Position numbers and translations under genes: made by a program. 64,000 nucleotides of DNA from Chlorobiota bacterium (lineage in GTDB: Bacteria > Bacteroidota > Ignavibacteria > OLB7): positions 1,736,001-1,800,000 of the forward strand of contig JADJXR010000001.1 in NCBI GenBank assembly GCA_016710285.1, read 5' to 3'. The notes under the pieces are model-generated. The model was not told the origin of the DNA. It did no database searches and was given only the letters and a program-made list of their open reading frames with translations. This document shows positions 51,448-62,029 of this stretch, piece by piece; the first letter of the stretch is position 1, and every line of letters begins with the position of its first letter.

Positions 51448-53415
51448 ATGCTTCCAACAACTGCTGGTTTTTCCTTTTCCCCTTCGGCTACCCACCCCTC
51501 CCCACGCCTTGTTGCGTCTGTTGCTGCGGTGCTTTCGTTGGCCCTTTATCTGCTTACCATGAACCTCACGTTCGGGTTTGTGGACAAGGGGGAAATGGCG
51601 GCGGCGGCGGCCACGCTTGGCGTTCCCCATCCAACGGGCTATCCAACGATTATCCTGCTGGGGAAGCTCTTCACCGCCATCCTTCCGGTGCGCCAAGTGC
51701 TGGGGCTGAACATCCTTGCCGCGCTGCTTACCGCTGCGGGCGTTGCTGCCCTTTCCCTTCTTTTCTCCCACCTGCTCCGCGTTCTGAATAACGTGGAGGA
51801 ACACACCGCCGAAGGTCGCGAGCCAACCAACGTGTATGCTGGCCTTGCCGCGCTGTTTACTGGCTTCACCGCAACGTGGTGGGGCCAGGGGAATGGGTTC
51901 GAGGCGTACTCGCTGTTTGCGGCCTTGCTTCCGCTTGTGACGCTGCTGTTCCTGCGATATGTGGACCAGCAAGCCGCCAGCCAGCGCGTTGGCTTCAGCA
52001 CCGGCGGGGCTTGGTTTGCGGGGATGTTGGGGCTGGCCTTCACCGCCCATTTAATGATGGTTCTGCTGGCCCCGGCGTTTCTGTTTTGGTACTTCTACCG
52101 GCTTGGCGTGAACGCCCGGGCGTTCCTCCGATTCCTTTTCCTTGCTCCCTTCTTCCTGCTTGGGCTTCTCCCCTATTTCTACCTGATGTTGGCCTCGGCA
52201 GGAACCCCTGCGGTCAGCATGGGGGCGGTGAACACGCTGGGGCGGTTGGTGGATTACATCACCGGTGCGCAGTTCCAAGGGTATATGCTTAGCGGATGGA
52301 AGGTGTTCGTTGCGCAAAGCGGGTTCTTCTTTGGGAAGTTGCCAAGCGAGCTTGGGTATATCGGGATTGTGGTGGCGGTGGTTGGGGTGGTTTTCCTGTT
52401 CCGCCGAAGCTGGCCGCTGGCAGTGGTGGCGCTGCTGACGATCCTTGCCGGGGTGATCTACGCCGGGCAGTTTGCCATCAAGGAGATTGAGCCGTTCTAC
52501 CTGACGGCGATGTTCGGAATCGGCTTCTGCACGGCGGCGGGGATGCTTGCGCTGCGCCGCACGATTGGACGCACCGCCACCCTTGCCGTTGCCGCAGCCA
52601 TGGCCGCCGCAACCTGCGCCATGAACTTCGGCTGGAGCAACGAGCGGGGCAACACCCTTGCCGAAGATTACTCCCGTAACGTCCTGCAGACCCTCCCGCG
52701 CAACGCCTTCCTGCTCTCCACCCGTTGGGATTATCTGGTCTCCCCTTCCTACTATTTGCAGGAGGTGGAATCTGTCCGGCCCGATGTCACGGTGCTGAAC
52801 CCGAACCTGCTCCGCAGCGCGGCATATCTGGAGTATTTCCAGAAACGCCGCCCTGAGCTTGCGCGCCTTGCCGTGCGGGAGATTCAAGAATATCTGCGGC
52901 TTGGCGAACGTGCCGAACGGGTGGATAAGCTGAGCTATCAGGATGCCTTGCAAGCGCAGCGGGCGTTCTACCGGATGGTGAATGCTATTGTGGAAGGGGC
53001 GATGCGCACCCGCCCCGTTTGCGTGACGTTGGAGGTGGATACGCTGATTGCCCCGCGCCGCCAGCGGGTTCCATATTACTTGGCGTTTGTGCTCCGGTTC
53101 GACACCTCGTATCTGCCGCAGCGGTCGGTCCGCTACAACTTCCGCCCGTGGGTTGGGCGCGTGGATGCCGACGTGATGAATATCCATGAGATGTACACCG
53201 TCAGCATGCTGTACCGCGCCAACTACGAAGCCTTGCATGGCCGCCGCGCCGTTGCCGATTCCTACATCAGCTACGCCCTGACGTTCGACCCCAACATCCG
53301 CGAATCGGACGTTCCCCCCCTGCCCCTTACCAACCGCGAAGGGGTGCTTCGGGTGATACGAAGCTACCGCCAGCTGCGGGCAAACGTGGGGGGCGGTGGA
53401 AATGGCGGGGGGTGA
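51448..53415 (+). CDS. DUF2723 family polytopic membrane protein (paralogue of 13316)
   Basis: 655 aa from the ATG at 51448; the frame is open to 51355 but that leader is not family-like. Family signature FGFVDKGEMAAAAATLGVPHPTGYPT at about residues 40-65. About eleven hydrophobic helices to near residue 420, then a C-terminal soluble region with ...RNAFLLSTRWDYLVSPSYYLQEVESVRPDVTVLNPNLLR and ...RQRVPYYLAFVLRFDTSYLPQ shared with the paralogue. Lacks the Lys/Arg-rich insert of the other copy. Likely a glycosyltransferase-like enzyme; substrate unknown. Confidence 0.8.
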   Translation: MLPTTAGFSFSPSATHPSPRLVASVAAVLSLALYLLTMNLTFGFVDKGEMAAAAATLGVPHPTGYPTIILLGKLFTAILPVRQVLGLNILAALLTAAGVAALSLLFSHLLRVLNNVEEHTAEGREPTNVYAGLAALFTGFTATWWGQGNGFEAYSLFAALLPLVTLLFLRYVDQQAASQRVGFSTGGAWFAGMLGLAFTAHLMMVLLAPAFLFWYFYRLGVNARAFLRFLFLAPFFLLGLLPYFYLMLASAGTPAVSMGAVNTLGRLVDYITGAQFQGYMLSGWKVFVAQSGFFFGKLPSELGYIGIVVAVVGVVFLFRRSWPLAVVALLTILAGVIYAGQFAIKEIEPFYLTAMFGIGFCTAAGMLALRRTIGRTATLAVAAAMAAATCAMNFGWSNERGNTLAEDYSRNVLQTLPRNAFLLSTRWDYLVSPSYYLQEVESVRPDVTVLNPNLLRSAAYLEYFQKRRPELARLAVREIQEYLRLGERAERVDKLSYQDALQAQRAFYRMVNAIVEGAMRTRPVCVTLEVDTLIAPRRQRVPYYLAFVLRFDTSYLPQRSVRYNFRPWVGRVDADVMNIHEMYTVSMLYRANYEALHGRRAVADSYISYALTFDPNIRESDVPPLPLTNREGVLRVIRSYRQLRANVGGGGNGGG

Positions 53416-53439
53416 TATTCGGCAATCCGTTGGCCGGCA

Positions 53440-56400
53440 TCACCGCACCACTAACCCAACCGTTTCGCTCCGCTCCGCCAGTTGCAGCACGCAGTAGTAA
53501 AGGCCGGCGGCATGGCTGGCCGTGGGGAACGTTGCTCGGTACGTTCCGCTGGTAAAAGTCCCTTCGGCAAGGCGCGCCACGTGGCTTCCGGCGGCGTTGT
53601 AAATGGCAAGCGTCGCGTGGCCATCGGCGGGAATCTGATACTCAATCGTGAAGTTTTGGTCCGATGGATTGGGACCTTCCACCACTTTCAGCAATCCTCC
53701 ATTCCCAACAAGGCTGCTGCGGATTCCGCATTCATCGGCGTAGGTCAGCGTGGTGGGGGTGGCCACAACCCGCAACCCGGGTCGGCGCGGAACCATGATG
53801 GAATCGTACCGCACCACCGTGCTGACCGAATCCCCCAGCAGCACCCCGAACTCCACCACCGCCGCTTCCCCCCCGCCAAACCCACGCAAACCCGCCAGCG
53901 TTATCGCCACCGTTCCGGTCCTGCCGCTGTGGCCCATTGCCCCGGTGGCGGTTAGCCCCGCCGCTGTTGCCGTCACGGCGCGTGCGTCCAGGATGGAGTT
54001 GCGGTAGGAAATGGCAAGCTCCATCGTGTCCACGCCAAGCGCGGAAACGTCACCTTCGATGATGATCGGCACGGCAATCGTTTGGCGCGGCTTGATAATC
54101 GCCCCCCGCCCCAAATTCGCTTTCAGCCCTTGCTCCCCGGTGGCCAGCAGAACAATCTGCCGAACGGAGTCACGGTTGCCGTCGAAATAGAGATAGAGAT
54201 CGGCACGGATGGCCCCTTCGCCAAGCGGTGCAAAACGGATTGCCCCCGGCAGCGCGGACCCGGCAGGCATGGTTTGGGGAAGCTGTTGCGGCGCGGGAAG
54301 CGTCACGGTGAACGCCGCCGCGTCGCTTCCGGCAATGATTGCCGAATCGAGCACGGTCGCGTCAAGGCAGATGGCGCGCACCGAAAGGGTGTCGCCGTTC
54401 AGCATCAGCGCGGCCATTGCCGAATCGCGAAATCCCCCAACCGCCACCGCGCCAAAATGGATGGTGTCGGCATGATGCACCACCACCGGAGCAACCCCCA
54501 GCGCCGTGATCGGCAATGCCGTGTCGGCCAGGGTGTAGTAGCTCTGGATTCCTTCGCCATTCAGTTGGATTGTGGTGCTTTGCTCGCAAAGGGTTGTTGG
54601 GGCGAAATCAATGCTGAATTGGATGGAGTCGCCCGGGGGAATGATTGCCGGCACCGCGGGAAGCAACGGATTGCCGTAGCTGGCGGACGTTGCGATTGCC
54701 ACGCGGCTGATGGTGCTGGTGTCGTCCCCCACGTTCCGCACCGCATAGCCAAGCCTGCGCTGGCGGCCAATCCGCTGGCGAACGGGCGCGGGGTCCGCCG
54801 CAACAATTTCCAGCAATGGATACACCCCCCGCCCGCCAATCCGCACGCTGACCGGCCCGACGGAGGTGAACAAGTTCAGCAGAGCATCGTGGCGGCCACG
54901 GTGCGTTGGTTGGAAGCGGACCGTGATGGAAGTGTCCCCCCCAGCCGCAACCAAAAACGGCGGCGCGGGTCCGATTGCCACAAACCCCGCAGCATCGGTC
55001 CCGGCAATGCTGATTGAGTCAACCCGGACCGGCACCGCAGCCCGGTTGACGATGAACCGCGAGATGGAACGCTGGCTGGTTCGGCCAACGCGGGTGGGGG
55101 GGAATTCGATGGAGTCAACATCGGTCAACTGGTTCGGGATTCCGGTCCCGCGCAGCGTCACGAACCCAGCCGGTGGCTCGGCTCCGGACTCAATTTCCAG
55201 CCGTGCCGAAAGGTCGCCAATCCGGTTTGGGCAGAACCGCAGCGTCACGGCGATGGAGTCCCCGGGCGGGACCACCAACCCTTGCGCCGGGATGATTGGG
55301 GCAACCACCGTAAACGCCGCAACGTCCGCCGCCACGCCAGCGGGATCGGGGGCGATGGTGAGGCGATAGATCCGAAGCGGAAGCGTCCCGGCGTTCCGGA
55401 TGAACCGTTGCAGCAGTGTGTCGCGGCAGCTGTTGGCCGGGGTTGCGGCAAACTGAACCTCGGTCCCCGCCACGCCAATCATCTCACTTCCCGAAGTCCC
55501 CACCAGCCGAATTTCCATGGGGATTGCGACGTTTGTTTCCAGCGTCAGCAACGCCTCGTAGCGTCCGTTTGGCGGAAGCGGGCCGGTTGGTTGGAATCGC
55601 ACCGCCAGCGCGCGGTTGGCCTTGCTGGCAATGGTGAACGTTGCCGCGTCGGTGTAACTGAACGCCCCCGGGTTGGCCCCGGTGATGGTTGCTTTGGTGA
55701 CCGTCACCACGTTGCTGCTCAGGTTGCGAAGGAAGTCGGGGGCGGCGGTGTCGTGCGGGGTGTTCAATGGAGTTAGCGGGAAAACGATCTCATCGCTTGC
55801 CGTCCCCAACTGCGGCAACGCCCCGCGAACAACAAGGACCACGGTGTCGGGTGCGATTGCCCCGTCGTGAGTAAACATGGCGTAGGCAACACGCCTTCCC
55901 GCTGCGGTTGGCGTTGCGGTGAAGGTGATGGAGGTGTCGGAATCGGGCCGCAGAAGCAACGGCGTGGGACCGATACCAAACGGAGTGGTGAACTCCGCCG
56001 CGTTCGGCCCCGCTTTGCTGAAGCTGCTTACCCGCAGTGTGTCAAGGCAGGTGTTGGCCTTGCGATTGCCAATGGCCGCCGAAGCGGAAGCGGAGGTAAG
56101 AATTTCCACGGTGCCGAAGTCGAGCGTGTCGGGCGGGGTGGAGTGGAAGGCAACCTCGGTGGCGTTCCCCGTAACCGGAACCCGCGTTGGGGACCCAACC
56201 CCGTTGTGATACACCAGCAATGTATCGTGGCGGCGGCAGGGGGCTTGCGGCGCGAACCGAATCCCAACCGAAAGCCGCGCCCATCCCGCAACAACTTCCC
56301 CGCCGGATGGCGTTGCAACCCCGAAATCATCCCCCCGAGCAAACCGGACTGAATCAACGTTGAGTTCGCAAGGTGAGAGGTTTTTCAGCAGTGTGTCCAG

Positions 56401-56937
56401 CGTGGTGTTGCTGGATTGGCCAAGCCGCACGGTTCCAACATCCACCAGCGTTGCGGCGGCGGTGTTGGCCAACGTTTTTTCCGGAACGAAGACGATCAGC
56501 GGGATTTCTTTCACGGTGTCGGCCCCGGTGCGGTCCTCATCGTTGGTGTAGATGCGGAGGTAGGCTTCGTAGCGTCCCGGGGGCGTTTGCGGTGCGGCGG
56601 TGACGATTGCCATCACCGAGTCAGTTTCCCCAGGCTGGACCTTATCGCCGTTCCGTTTGTAGCCGAACAGCAGCCAGTTTTGCTGAGCCAGCAGCATCGT
56701 TGCCGAATCAATTTTCAGCGTGCCGGTCCCGGTGTTTCCAATCCTGATGGAGATGGTTTTCTGTTGGCCCGGGCACAGGGTGTCGAAGTACACGGTGTCG
56801 CGGTTGAAGGTGGCGTTTGCGGCCCCGCGATGGGTAAGGATTGTGCTGCTTGTTCCCACCAGATAAATCGTGCCGTCGGGGGTGATGCTGAACTTCCGAA
56901 GGTCCGCCGTCCCAACCCCCGCCGGAAGTGCCTCGGT
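53440..56937 (-). pseudogene. T9SS choice-of-anchor-D protein, 3' part of a frameshifted gene
   Basis: About 1,165 residues that continue the gene at 57908 after one base is lost in a GGGG run (56941-56938). A short end of the N-terminal propeller (TEALPAGVGTADLRKFSITPDG) is followed by about seven ASH/choice-of-anchor-D Ig-like domains (e.g. FDTLCPGQQKTISIRIGNTGTGTLKID, FRPTGPLPPNGRYEALLTLETN). A cohesin-like segment (about residues 940-1060) and the sorting domain (VVEGPNPSDQNFTIEYQIP to VGLVVR) come last. The open frame extends to 57081, but that start is out of phase with the homology. Surface exposed; ligand unknown. Confidence 0.75.
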
Positions 56938-57908
56938 CCCCACGAAACGCCGCCGTTGGTGCTGCTGTACAGCGTTGCATTCCGCCCCGAAGCCAGCAAA
57001 ATTTGCGGGCTTACCACAAGGATGTCGCTGGCTGGGTTGGTGTAGCCCGTTCCGCTTCCGCTCAGGGAGGTTTGGGACCATGTTGCGCCATAATCAGTGG
57101 TCTTGCGGATTTCGGGATAGAGCGTCCCTGGCAGCACAACCTTCCCCCCTGAAACAAAGGCGGTCCCTGTTCCGGGGATTGCATCAACCCCGTAAAAACT
57201 GATGCTGGACCCCACGCTTGGGGGGATGGTGGCGTTGGGTTCCCACGTCACCCCGCCATCGGTGGTTGCCGACTTGCGCGGTGGGTTTCCGGTTCCAATC
57301 ACCACCCCTCGCGCTGCCGTGAAAAAGTCAAGATCATACAAGGTGTTGGCCGCGCCGGTTTGCGGCACGTTGGTCCACGTCACCCCGCCATTGGTGGTGC
57401 GGGCAAAGCGGGGGCCGTTCCCGCCGCCGGCAACCTTCCCCACAACAAACCCATCGCTGGCATTGGTGAACATCACCCCATTGATATCCCCACCGTTTGG
57501 CCATTCCGCCACCGCCACCGTTTGCTGGGTCCAGGTTGCGCCGCGGTCCGTGGTGGTGGCAATGTACGTGCCGTCGCCAACCACCACGCCGAAGTTGCTG
57601 TTGGGAAGGAAGAAGATGTCGTTCAGCGCGCCGGGCGTGCCGGGGAGCGTCACGGCCGCCCAGGAGTTGCCACCGTTCTCCGTTTTATACAGCCGTCCCA
57701 CCTCAGGTGATGTTCCACTTTTCCCACAAACGAAGCCGGTATCCCGGTCGAAAAAATGGACGGAGTAAAGGTCGGGAACGGGGGCGGTGATGCCTGGGAG
57801 TTGGGTCCAATTCATGGCTTGCGATTGGACCGAAGCAACGCTGGCCAGCAGCAATCCCGCTGCCAGCAGAACCGATTGAAGGAGGGGCACAAGCCGTAAA
57901 AAACGCAT
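56715..57908 (-). CDS. T9SS choice-of-anchor-D protein, 5' part: signal peptide and YCF48-like propeller
   Basis: The ATG at 57908 begins MRFLRLVPLLQSVLLAAGLLLA with cleavage after VQSQ; the frame to 58076 overlaps the divergent tag promoter. Residues about 30-320 are YCF48/BNR-type beta-propeller blades (TWTQQTVAV, NGGVTWTNVPQTG, DYGATWSQTSLSG, STNGGVSWG). The homology ends at base 56940, where the frame slips; the remaining about 75 residues to the stop at 56715 are out of frame. The intact protein would be about 1,490 aa. Confidence 0.75.
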   Translation of the reverse strand: MRFLRLVPLLQSVLLAAGLLLASVASVQSQAMNWTQLPGITAPVPDLYSVHFFDRDTGFVCGKSGTSPEVGRLYKTENGGNSWAAVTLPGTPGALNDIFFLPNSNFGVVVGDGTYIATTTDRGATWTQQTVAVAEWPNGGDINGVMFTNASDGFVVGKVAGGGNGPRFARTTNGGVTWTNVPQTGAANTLYDLDFFTAARGVVIGTGNPPRKSATTDGGVTWEPNATIPPSVGSSISFYGVDAIPGTGTAFVSGGKVVLPGTLYPEIRKTTDYGATWSQTSLSGSGTGYTNPASDILVVSPQILLASGRNATLYSSTNGGVSWGPRHFRRGLGRRTFGSSASPPTARFIWWEQAAQSLPIAGPQTPPSTATPCTSTPCARANRKPSPSGLETPGPAR

Positions 57909-58053
57909 GATGTTCAACACGAATACGGTGGCACAAAACGGCACGCAGACGGGGAACAACTTATCATTGGAGTGGCTTCCCATGCAATCAAAAAAAGCAG
58001 AGAAATTTTTGGCGATGGTGTTCTCCTGACATACCGTTGTCAGTTGGGGGGGA

Positions 58054-58061
58054 TAGCTTTG
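58054..58061 (+). promoter_or_regulatory. Candidate -7 element TAGCTTTG for tag
   Basis: Fits TAnnTTTG. A start near 58068 leaves a leader of about 45 nt to the ATG at 58112. The -33 box is unclear. Confidence 0.4.
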
Positions 58062-58111
58062 CAGCGAAGTCAACAAGGGACTGCATCATTGCTCACATTG
58101 CTTCCGCGCCA

Positions 58112-58660
58112 ATGACCTATTGCACCTACGTCCGCACCGTTCCCGCAGCCGACCCGCTGCACGTTCGGTATCACGACCACCAGTATGGATTCCCGCTGCG
58201 GAGCGATTCGGAGCTGTTCGAGCGGTTGATTCTGGAGATCAACCAAGCAGGCTTAAGCTGGCTGACAATCTTGAAAAAGCAGGAGAGCTTCCGCCACGCC
58301 TACGACGGATTCGACCTGGACCGCGTTGCCGCCTACGATGACCGCGACCGCGAGCGATTGCTTGCCGACCCGGGCATCATCCGCAACCGCTTGAAGGTGA
58401 ACGCCGCCATTGAAAACGCACGGCGGCTGGTCCGCATTCGCCAGGAGTTCGGGTCCTTTGCCGCGTGGCTGGACCACCACCACCCCCTAAGCCGCGAAGG
58501 CTGGACAGGGCTGTTCAAAAAGACGTTCCTGTTCACCGGTGGTGAGATCGTCAACGAGTTTCTGATGAGCACCGGCTACCTTCCCGGAACGCATGATCCC
58601 GACTGCCCGGTCTATGCCAAAATCCAACAGCTTGGCCCGGCTTGGATGCGAAAAAAATAA
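58112..58660 (+). CDS. tag: DNA-3-methyladenine glycosylase I
   Basis: 182 aa from the ATG at 58112 (MTYCTYVRTV); the GTG at 58037 lies before the predicted transcription start. Removes 3-methyladenine from alkylated DNA. Zinc ligands of the family are visible: Cys near residue 4, His in YHDHQYG (about 21-27), and H-x3-C in THDPDC near the end. The catalytic region AGLSWLTILKKQESFRHAY is intact. First of three small + strand genes (58112-59737). Confidence 0.93.
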   Translation: MTYCTYVRTVPAADPLHVRYHDHQYGFPLRSDSELFERLILEINQAGLSWLTILKKQESFRHAYDGFDLDRVAAYDDRDRERLLADPGIIRNRLKVNAAIENARRLVRIRQEFGSFAAWLDHHHPLSREGWTGLFKKTFLFTGGEIVNEFLMSTGYLPGTHDPDCPVYAKIQQLGPAWMRKK

Positions 58661-58670
58661 CGGGCGAACG

Positions 58671-59186
58671 ATGATGACTGACGCATTGGACCGAACGCAA
58701 CCTACTTCAACAATAACCAACGAATCCATGACATCACAGCAATCATGGCCAGGCGAAACGCAGGTCGCATCCACCATCCAGATTACGGATTGGCAGGAGG
58801 AAATCTACGATGGCGAAAGCGATGGAGTTCGGCTTTCGCGAGCAACGGTGAAGCAACGCTACGAGGGGGGGATTCAAGGGGAATCCACCGTCGAGCATCT
58901 GATGATCTATCACGCCGACGGCTCGGCCGATTTTGTTGGCCAGGAGCGAATTGTTGGCAGCGTTGAGGGGCGTTTGGGCAGCGTTATCCTGCGCCATGCC
59001 GGGCGTTACGCCGATGGGGTTGCCAACAACCGTGTGGAGGTTGTTCCCGGCTCGGGAACGGGGGAGCTTAAGGGGTTGGAAGGGTGGTTTCAGTACGGCG
59101 CAGGGCATGGGCGCACGATGGAGATCACGTTCAACTACCGTTTGGGTCTATCCGAAAACAATCACGCCGCCGCAGCCGACCAATGA
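58671..59186 (+). CDS. DUF3224 domain-containing protein
   Basis: 171 aa from the ATG at 58671, 10 bp after tag (GCGAACG precedes). Beta-barrel-like repeats: GVRLSRATVKQRYEGGIQGESTVEHLMIY, FVGQERIVGSVEGRLGSVILRHAG, then NRVEVVPGSGTGELKGLEGWFQYGAG, the pattern of DUF3224 proteins. Function unknown. Co-transcribed with tag and the DinB gene. Confidence 0.75.
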   Translation: MMTDALDRTQPTSTITNESMTSQQSWPGETQVASTIQITDWQEEIYDGESDGVRLSRATVKQRYEGGIQGESTVEHLMIYHADGSADFVGQERIVGSVEGRLGSVILRHAGRYADGVANNRVEVVPGSGTGELKGLEGWFQYGAGHGRTMEITFNYRLGLSENNHAAAADQ

Positions 59187-59236
59187 CTGGCGGCGGGCAT
59201 CATACTCATAACCAACACTATCTACCAACCACAACC

Positions 59237-59737
59237 ATGTTTCGCAACACTAACGACTTTTTGAACCAGTGGAAGTACGAATCGGAAGCAACGCTGAAGG
59301 TGCTGAACAACCTTACCGACCAGTCGCTTGACCAGCAGGTCTATTCCGAAGGAAGAACGCTGCGCGACCTTGCGTGGCACATCACCCTAACGCTGACGGA
59401 GCTTCCTGGAAACGCAGGGCTAACGATTGAGGGGGCGCAGCATGGCCAGCCGGCCCCGCAAAGCGCGCAAGAAATTTCGGCAGCGTACCAGCTTGCCGCG
59501 AACTCCGTTGCCGAGCAGATTGGCGCGCACTGGTCCGATGAAGAACTGCTGGACAAAGTGCAGATGTACGGCGAAGATTGGACCAAAGGGTACTCGCTGA
59601 ACGCGCTTATTGCCCACCAAGCCCACCACCGCGGCCAGATGACGGTGCTGATGCGCCAAGCCGGGCTGAAAGTCCCCGGGGTCTATGGCCCATCGAAGGA
59701 AGAATGGGAAGCGATGGGGATGACGGCATTGCAGTAG
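59237..59737 (+). CDS. DinB-family protein
   Basis: 166 aa from the ATG at 59237. Four-helix DinB fold with the metal-binding His triad: His in LAWHITLT (about residue 43) and the HQAHHRGQM pair (about 127-133). Members are metal-dependent thiol transferase or stress proteins; in Bacillus the namesake is DNA-damage inducible. It follows the tag and DUF3224 genes in the same direction (50 bp gap), consistent with a damage-linked cluster, but this is contextual only. Confidence 0.85.
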   Translation: MFRNTNDFLNQWKYESEATLKVLNNLTDQSLDQQVYSEGRTLRDLAWHITLTLTELPGNAGLTIEGAQHGQPAPQSAQEISAAYQLAANSVAEQIGAHWSDEELLDKVQMYGEDWTKGYSLNALIAHQAHHRGQMTVLMRQAGLKVPGVYGPSKEEWEAMGMTALQ

Positions 59738-59782
59738 TGCTTCTCCTTTTCTCCCCCCTCCCCCACCACCAACACCTAAAAT

Positions 59783-59819
59783 CCAGCCGCCACAGAAGGG
59801 AAAATTCTGCGGCGGCTGG
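59783..59819. terminator. Hairpin terminator between convergent genes
   Basis: A 15-bp stem with one mismatch (59783-59797 with 59805-59819) and a 7-nt loop. Confidence 0.75.
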
Positions 59820-59852
59820 TGTGTTGTTGATTGCTTTTCTACTCACCTCCGC

Positions 59853-61967
59853 TTACCGCACCAGCACCAATTTCTGGACCACGCGGCGTTGGTCAAGCAT
59901 CAACTCTATCAGATAGGTCCCTGGCTGCAAACCGCTTCCATCGAACTCCACCGCGTAGCGGCCTACCTCCATCCATTGCTCCGGAACCACTTCCGCTACC
60001 GGACGACCCAACGGGTCGAACACCCGCACCGCTGCGGTGCCAGAAACCGGAATGCTGAACCGCACTTCCGTCGTCGCTGTGAATGGGTTTGGCTGCGCGG
60101 AGATGCGTGCTTCGGCAGTGGTCGCATCCCCCTCACGACGGAGACGCTTAGCTAATGTGCCATCATCTCCTATTTCACCTATCATTTCTGCTACGTTATA
60201 CCGTGATTCCCCTGCTGCCTGTGGTATCTCCGCATTGACGGTATCGAACCTCATCCGCAGGTAATACGTTCCTGACAGCAAATCAAGCACTGGCTCAAGT
60301 GCTATTTCATGAAGCGTGGCTGTTGAAGAAAGCGCAAAGCTATCTAGCCTTGATACCACTGTGCTTGTGGCCGAATCCATTAACTCCACCACAACGCGAA
60401 CTTCTCGTCCATTCGTATCGCTACCGATAAATCGCCCTAAAACTTCAAGGCCAATCTGGGTGCTATCATGGCTTTGAAAATTTGCAGTGCGGAACAAGCT
60501 ATGGGCGTGTGGTAGGCTATCAACTAAGAGGTCCGTGCTATCACGAAACACCATGGATAATGGCCCGGCGATGCTATCGTTGGAATACCACGGATTGAAC
60601 ATCTCAATCCTTACGCCACACTCTCCAGAATCTTCCAATGCAAAAGCAAGTTCGCGGCCTTGTGCCATGTAATCCGTTGGGCGTTGGCGAGCAAAAAATT
60701 GCCGCGTAGTTCGCAATGAGGATTGGAGGACACTACTCGCTTCATACATGACGGCATATCGGTTTACTTGCCGGACTGGCGATGCAGAACTGGAAGCATG
60801 TAGTCCGCCATATGTATAGAAGTTGGCAGTATTGTTACGCAGAGATTCTGTGTACCGATAGGTTGCTTGGCGCATGACCCCTCCCGTTTTAAAAGCGATA
60901 CCAAAAAAGGCTTTCAAGCTATCATGGTATGGAACGCCAGTAAGATCATTGAGAGAGCCGATGCTGGGATAAAGGAATCCGGAGTCCTTACGAGATTTAT
61001 ATATCAGCTCGCCCCATTGCCATGTTCGTTTAGCCGTGTCGGTATAAAGACTCCGGATACGGAGGTTGCGAGTTCCAGGAGCAATTTCTTCCCACACAGC
61101 AACATCCTGAATGCGATGAAACACATCTTGCGTTTGATCTATGGATGGATAGTGGAAAGGACCTTCATTATTGAGCCCCGTTAAATGATACAGGCCCGAA
61201 CCCGATGCTACACTTGGCCCCCACGGTGCTCTTGTTTGAATCAATCGTTGATAATGAACCCGTACACTTGCATGGGAACGCATCGGTTGCAACCACAATA
61301 ACCCGCAGCTGGAATCATGGCTTGCAATATGGCTAAAGGCCGGTAGAGAAGGGAATCGTCCCGGTAAGATGCCTGGGAGTTTGTGGATATTAGAGATCTG
61401 CGAAAACGGACCGGTGATTGGCCAAATGTTGTTAGGATTATGCCAGCGAACACGTGCACGAATACCATGCTGAATATCGCTCCAGGCGTACATGTATCCG
61501 GAATCCAATCGGCAGATGACTGGGGTACCCCATTCGGTGTTTGGTGGAGTATAGGTTGGGTTTGCCGCAGCATAGCGACGATAGTATGCCACATGCTCAA
61601 TCATTCCCCACGTCCGGTTCTGCGTGCTGTCTAAACGAACGCTTCGTGTCAGCACTTCACGATGCAACGTATCCAAGGTGTCCCCCTTGATATGTGCTGT
61701 CCATGTTATCGTGGCGGTCACTGCTCCCTCTGTCCCCGGGCGTAGGGTGATAGATGGGTGCATATTGAAATAGCGAATATCACATCCATCCTTGGAAACG
61801 GTGTCTTCAATCGGCTCCCATAGGATTGAGCCAGTAGAATCAACCGGAATAGAGCGACGAAACATGATGTGCAAATTCGAGACAGGGTTCAGTGGACTGG
61901 GAGGAGAACAAGGGTCAAATACCGATTGAAGTTTATAGTAGGTGGCATAGTAACGCCCATTCCAATA
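59853..61967 (-). pseudogene. T9SS cargo gene, 3' part, separated by IS copy 2
   Basis: 704 codons of gene sequence plus the stop. Reads YWNGRYYATYYKLQS after the insertion; the open frame beyond 61967 is inside the IS and is spurious. Beta-rich body with repeated FHYPSIDQTQ.., HDSLKAFFG and Ser/Thr/Tyr-rich segments; no known domain. C-terminal T9SS sorting domain ARISAQPNPFTATTEVRFSI to KLVLVR. AT-richer than neighbours. The first part lies at 62878-64000 and continues beyond the window. Joined, the gene reads without a break. Confidence 0.8.
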
Positions 61968-62029
61968 GACCTCTTTCAAAAGTCTAGATAACGGGTTATG
62001 TTTGGGGTCAACCAACATAAGGAAGAAGG

